A DNA stretch of 64,000 nucleotides from Roseburia sp. (GTDB lineage: Bacteria > Bacillota > Clostridia > Lachnospirales > Lachnospiraceae): contig DMYD01000059.1 in NCBI GenBank assembly GCA_003483745.1, positions 50,758-114,757 on the forward strand. Direction: 5' to 3'. Under the pieces are notes generated by a model. That model had not been told where the DNA came from. It was given only the letters and a program-made list of their open reading frames with translations, and did not search any database. The position numbers and the translations under genes were made by a program. This document shows positions 61,106-64,000 of this stretch, in pieces (positions within the stretch are counted from its first letter, which is position 1; each line of letters opens with the position of its first letter).

Positions 61106-61574
61106 TATTATACCATAGTAATATACTAGGAATTAGATAGGGTAGATCGAGTAGAAATACTTGACATGCCCTATTTTTTTACGCTTTTTCAGAAGGGATA
61201 TGGCTATATAGTAGGTACTTAAATTCTCAGAATGTTTATGTACCCCCCTCATCCCTGATAACTGCTGTACTATGGCTTATCGTGTATGGTATCGGTATGC
61301 GTCAAAATGCTTGATTTTCCATACCTTTGAAAATCTATTTACTGTGAAATAGCGTATTTATATAGATTAAAACAGTATCGTGGGAATGTTAGGAAATAAA
61401 GGGTTTTTATGATTAAAATGAATGGATTATTGACATGTGAAATTATTGCATGAAAACATAGAAAATACGTGGTATTTAAAAGATTTTGGTTAAAAAATGT
61501 TTATCGTATATTGTATATAATTTTGAAACAGATGTGGTATACAAATCTTATATCAGGTACTGCTGCACAGTATA
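61106..61574. other. Terminator and gene-free AT-rich stretch
   Basis: ATAGGGTAGATCGAGT / ACTTGACATGCCCTAT with G-T pairs (61137-61173) and T7 form a terminator. Beyond it there is no convincing gene up to the minus-strand regulator. CCATACCTTT at 61319-61328 and GTATGG at 61284-61289 recur near the XRE operator. Confidence 0.55.
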
Positions 61575-61793
61575 TTATAAAAGTTGGTCAGTCTCAGAAG
61601 GAATATATTGCGCTACATCATCTAATCTACAATTAAGAATTCGACACAAATCATTTAGAGTAGTGGTATTCATGGGTTTGTTTTTACGTAGTTTGTCGAT
61701 AATAGCGCTTGATATATGATGTTTGTTTATCAGCGTATAAGTTGTCTCATTGGAATGTTCAAGTGTATTCCAAAATGGACTATAATCGATCAC
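61575..61793 (-). CDS. Small XRE-family (Cro/C1-type) regulator
   Basis: About 72 residues if GTG at 61793 is used (GGAGG 8 bp upstream); ATG 61808 is the alternative. The pattern YSPFWNTLEHSNETTYTLINKHHISSAIIDKLRKNKPMNTTTLNDLCRIL is a compact HTH of the HTH_26 type, ending in LDDVAQYIP. It is divergent from the Ig-like protein gene, so it may repress that gene and itself. Too short for other domains. Confidence 0.65.
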   Translation of the reverse strand: MIDYSPFWNTLEHSNETTYTLINKHHISSAIIDKLRKNKPMNTTTLNDLCRILNCRLDDVAQYIPSETDQLL

Positions 61794-61845
61794 CACATTT
61801 TCCTCCATACCTTTATATTATGTATGGTAAGATGTAGTCTTATAC

Positions 61846-61874
61846 TTGACCATAGTCAGAAAGATGACTATAAT
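61846..61874 (+). promoter_or_regulatory. Promoter of the Ig-like protein gene
   Basis: TTGACC (61846-61851), 17 bp spacer, TATAAT (61869-61874). An inverted CCATAC / GTATGG pair (61805-61810, 61822-61827) lies just upstream, between the two divergent genes. Confidence 0.6.
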
Positions 61875-61908
61875 AAAAGAAATAATACAAATGAAGGGAG
61901 TATGAGGT

Positions 61909-63576
61909 ATGAAGATTTTAAAGAAAGCAATAATCGTGATGATGGTAATTTGCATGTCTGTAACAATGTTCCCTGTTAGTGATGGATATGGGACACAAAC
62001 AGTACAGGCTGCAAGCAAGGTGAAGTTGAACAAGGCTAAAGCTACGTTAGTACCAGGACAAAAATTGAAATTAAAAATAAGCGGTACGAAAACAAAGGCT
62101 AAATGGTCATCATCAAAGAAGTCCGTAGCCACAGTCGATTCTAAAGGACAGATTACAGCAAAGAAAAAAGGAAATTGCTATATTGTTGCAAAGATAGGGA
62201 AAAAACAATATAAATGTAAGGTTACTGTAGTTAATTTGTCTGCATTTACACTTAATAAAAAATCTTTATCATTAGAAGAAAACGATGGGTATCAATTAAA
62301 AATAAAGTATAAACCATCAAATGTAAAAATTTCTTCTAAAGATGTAAAATGGAGTTCTTCAGATGATGATATAGCAGGGGTTGACGAAGAGGGATATGTT
62401 TATGGATATACAGAAGGAACAGCAACTATTACAGCTAAAATAGGGAACAAAAAAACAAAATGCAAGGTTACTGTTAAACCTGCTGTAATTGATGTAGATA
62501 GTATAGATATATCTGATTCAACACTTGAAATGACAGTAGGAGAAGAAAAACAGTTATATGTTACGATACATCCAGATAATGCTACAGAGCAAAATATAAT
62601 ATGGTCTAGTTCGAATGATAAAATTGTGTCAGTAGATAAAAATGGATTGGCTAAAGCAGTTTCTGAAGGAACGGCAGATATAATTGCTACAGTCGATGGA
62701 ATAGCAGCAAAGTGTAAAGTTAAAATAAAAAAAACATATACGACAGGAGATAATGTCTCAGCATCGGATATAGTATATATATCGGATAGAAGTGTTGAAT
62801 ATAATTCTGTATGTAAGGAATATAGAGTGTTTTTCTCGCTTAAATTAAGCGATGGAAATACAAGAGTAGCAACATCTGGAAATACACAAATAAAAATAAA
62901 AAATAATAAAAATCAAGTGGTTTATACTCAGAATGTAAAATTTAGTCAGAGAGACTTTGGATATTGGACTTCGCAAAAATGGGGAGAGCGTTACTTATGT
63001 TGTATACATATTCCTATAAATGATATAAAAAATGGAGCTACAAGAAATGGTATTTTAGATTTTACAGTTTATATCGGAAGAGATTCATGGAATGGAGAAA
63101 AACATTCAGTAAATAATTTGCCAGTGGGATATGATTCGACAGTAAATGCTGAACCAGAATCACAGGAAAAATACAATGAAAATTTTGATAAAATTGTTTC
63201 ATACGTAAAGAAAAATGGAACGTTTTCAACTTATGGATCTTATTGTACATATGGTTATTTATCAGTTTCTATGAGTGGAGATAAAATAGAAATATTTGAA
63301 AACTATAATGGAAAAGGAAATAAAGTAACACTTACAAGGGGAAGTAAAACAGCTATAGCGGTGATAAAGGGAATGGCAACAGCAGAATTTGATATATCAA
63401 CGTTTAAAGGAGATGCAACTGATATGCTTCAGTGGAGTGATGATCCATCTCTTGATGTACAGTTCGTTTATGATACTGCAATTGCTAATATTTTAAAAAA
63501 TGTGTCTAAAAATGATAATTTTTATATGGGAGGATATTGTTTGCAAAATATAGGATTTATATCTTATATTTATTAA
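61909..63576 (+). CDS. Secreted protein with three Ig-like (BIG2) domains
   Basis: 555 residues. Signal peptide (MKILKKAIIVMMVICMSVTMFP, likely cut after VQAAS near residue 36). Residues about 36-105, 108-190 and 197-275 are BIG2 Ig-like domains (LVPGQKLKLKISGTKTKAKWSS; WSSSDDDIAGVDEEGYVYG; TVGEEKQLYVTIHPDNATEQ). The last 280 residues are beta-rich and unrecognised, and no LPxTG motif or membrane anchor is visible. Gene GC is low. It may be a surface adhesin or enzyme with a novel C-terminal domain. Confidence 0.75.
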   Translation: MKILKKAIIVMMVICMSVTMFPVSDGYGTQTVQAASKVKLNKAKATLVPGQKLKLKISGTKTKAKWSSSKKSVATVDSKGQITAKKKGNCYIVAKIGKKQYKCKVTVVNLSAFTLNKKSLSLEENDGYQLKIKYKPSNVKISSKDVKWSSSDDDIAGVDEEGYVYGYTEGTATITAKIGNKKTKCKVTVKPAVIDVDSIDISDSTLEMTVGEEKQLYVTIHPDNATEQNIIWSSSNDKIVSVDKNGLAKAVSEGTADIIATVDGIAAKCKVKIKKTYTTGDNVSASDIVYISDRSVEYNSVCKEYRVFFSLKLSDGNTRVATSGNTQIKIKNNKNQVVYTQNVKFSQRDFGYWTSQKWGERYLCCIHIPINDIKNGATRNGILDFTVYIGRDSWNGEKHSVNNLPVGYDSTVNAEPESQEKYNENFDKIVSYVKKNGTFSTYGSYCTYGYLSVSMSGDKIEIFENYNGKGNKVTLTRGSKTAIAVIKGMATAEFDISTFKGDATDMLQWSDDPSLDVQFVYDTAIANILKNVSKNDNFYMGGYCLQNIGFISYIY

Positions 63577-64000
63577 AGTGATTGTTAAGGAAGTCGATTT
63601 TCCAGTCGCTGTGTGAAACAACCTACTATACCATATTATAGAAATAATTCTGTGAACTGTAGTTTTTAGTACCCGTATCGGTTCGGAGGTATGGATTTTG
63701 GTGATTGTCATGTGAATGGATGTACTATAGGCTTTTCCGACGAAACAGATCTTCATTAGAATGTAAACCCACCGGGGTATTGCTACACGCTGACAAGCAC
63801 TACGAAAACCGCCCCAATATCGCTATTTACAGACTAAAACGGTACAATCTAACAAGGTTACACTACCCACAAAATAAGCCGTATTTGAGCCGTAGAACGT
63901 GACAAAATACCGATAGAAGGACATAAGAAAAGGCTAGGAGATTGACTCTCTTAGCCTTATTTTTTTACGCTCTGTTTAAAATCGAGACCGTTTCAAGTTT
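63577..64000. other. Terminal gene-free stretch with a terminator
   Basis: AAGGCTA / TAGCCTT (63930-63936, 63952-63958) with T7 is a terminator. TATTTTTTTACGCT recurs here (63958-63971) and at 61172-61185, both times after a terminator stem. The open frame at 63705-63902 has no binding site or family resemblance, and I do not call it a gene. Confidence 0.5.

Noticed and set aside
63705..63902. 65-codon frame near the right edge, higher GC than its surroundings
   Set aside because: No ribosome site and no recognisable motif; may be a decayed gene fragment, but the sequence does not allow me to say which.

Overview
The window looks like a chromosome segment of an endospore-forming member of the Lachnospiraceae (Roseburia/Agathobacter-like). 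Support comes from a complete eight-gene spoIIIA operon and spoIIM, Gram-positive-type promoters and ribosome binding sites, a GAAC-N4-GTTC LexA box before recA, and a low-GC, A/G-rich coding style. The genus is inferred from gene content and general appearance; I ran no comparison.

Layout. (1) 1-7.7 kb: cell-surface polysaccharide genes (two family-2 glycosyltransferases, a flippase, a DUF4832-type secreted protein, a permuted papain-like hydrolase, a UPF0104 membrane protein) with a PF14907 nucleotidyltransferase. (2) 7.7-11.8 kb: a compact unit that I read as a candidate peptide-modification and export system. It has a 124-residue precursor-like protein with its own promoter and terminator, a dedicated ABC exporter, a PqqD/HPr-kinase fusion, and an anchorless S24/S26-type peptidase; the last two are transcribed divergently from one palindromic promoter. 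This is the most interesting part of the window. (3) 11.9-12.4 kb: queT under a preQ1-I riboswitch. (4) 12.7-20.8 kb: a catabolic cluster (nanE, permease, HyuA-like ATPase, HExxH protein, FAD oxidoreductase, RpiR regulator, ROK kinase) whose substrate is not obvious. (5) 21-31.7 kb: argS, a secreted protein, cstA, a membrane protein and spoIIIAA-AH. (6) 31.8-52.9 kb: housekeeping genes: deoB, prfC, a thioredoxin, recA-recX, rny, an orphan response regulator, a NUDIX hydrolase, spoIIM, xerD, the divergent aro genes, a MarR-controlled heterodimeric ABC exporter, ldh and a DUF4422 protein. (7) 53-58.6 kb: tRNA-Arg(CCG), an SH3 protein, an RluF-type pseudouridine synthase, ligA and metA. (8) 58.6-64 kb: an AT-rich, gene-sparse accessory region with cold-shock-like, HU-like and HNH/AP2-like genes, a small XRE repressor and a large Ig-like secreted protein.

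Throughout the window there are small dispersed repeats: a hairpin element of about 37 bp placed just after three stop codons, a GACACCCGAATC element, a palindromic block before recA, and an 18-bp direct repeat bracketing a hairpin-rich block between ligA and metA. Several genes have start sites later than the longest open frame; these are noted per gene.
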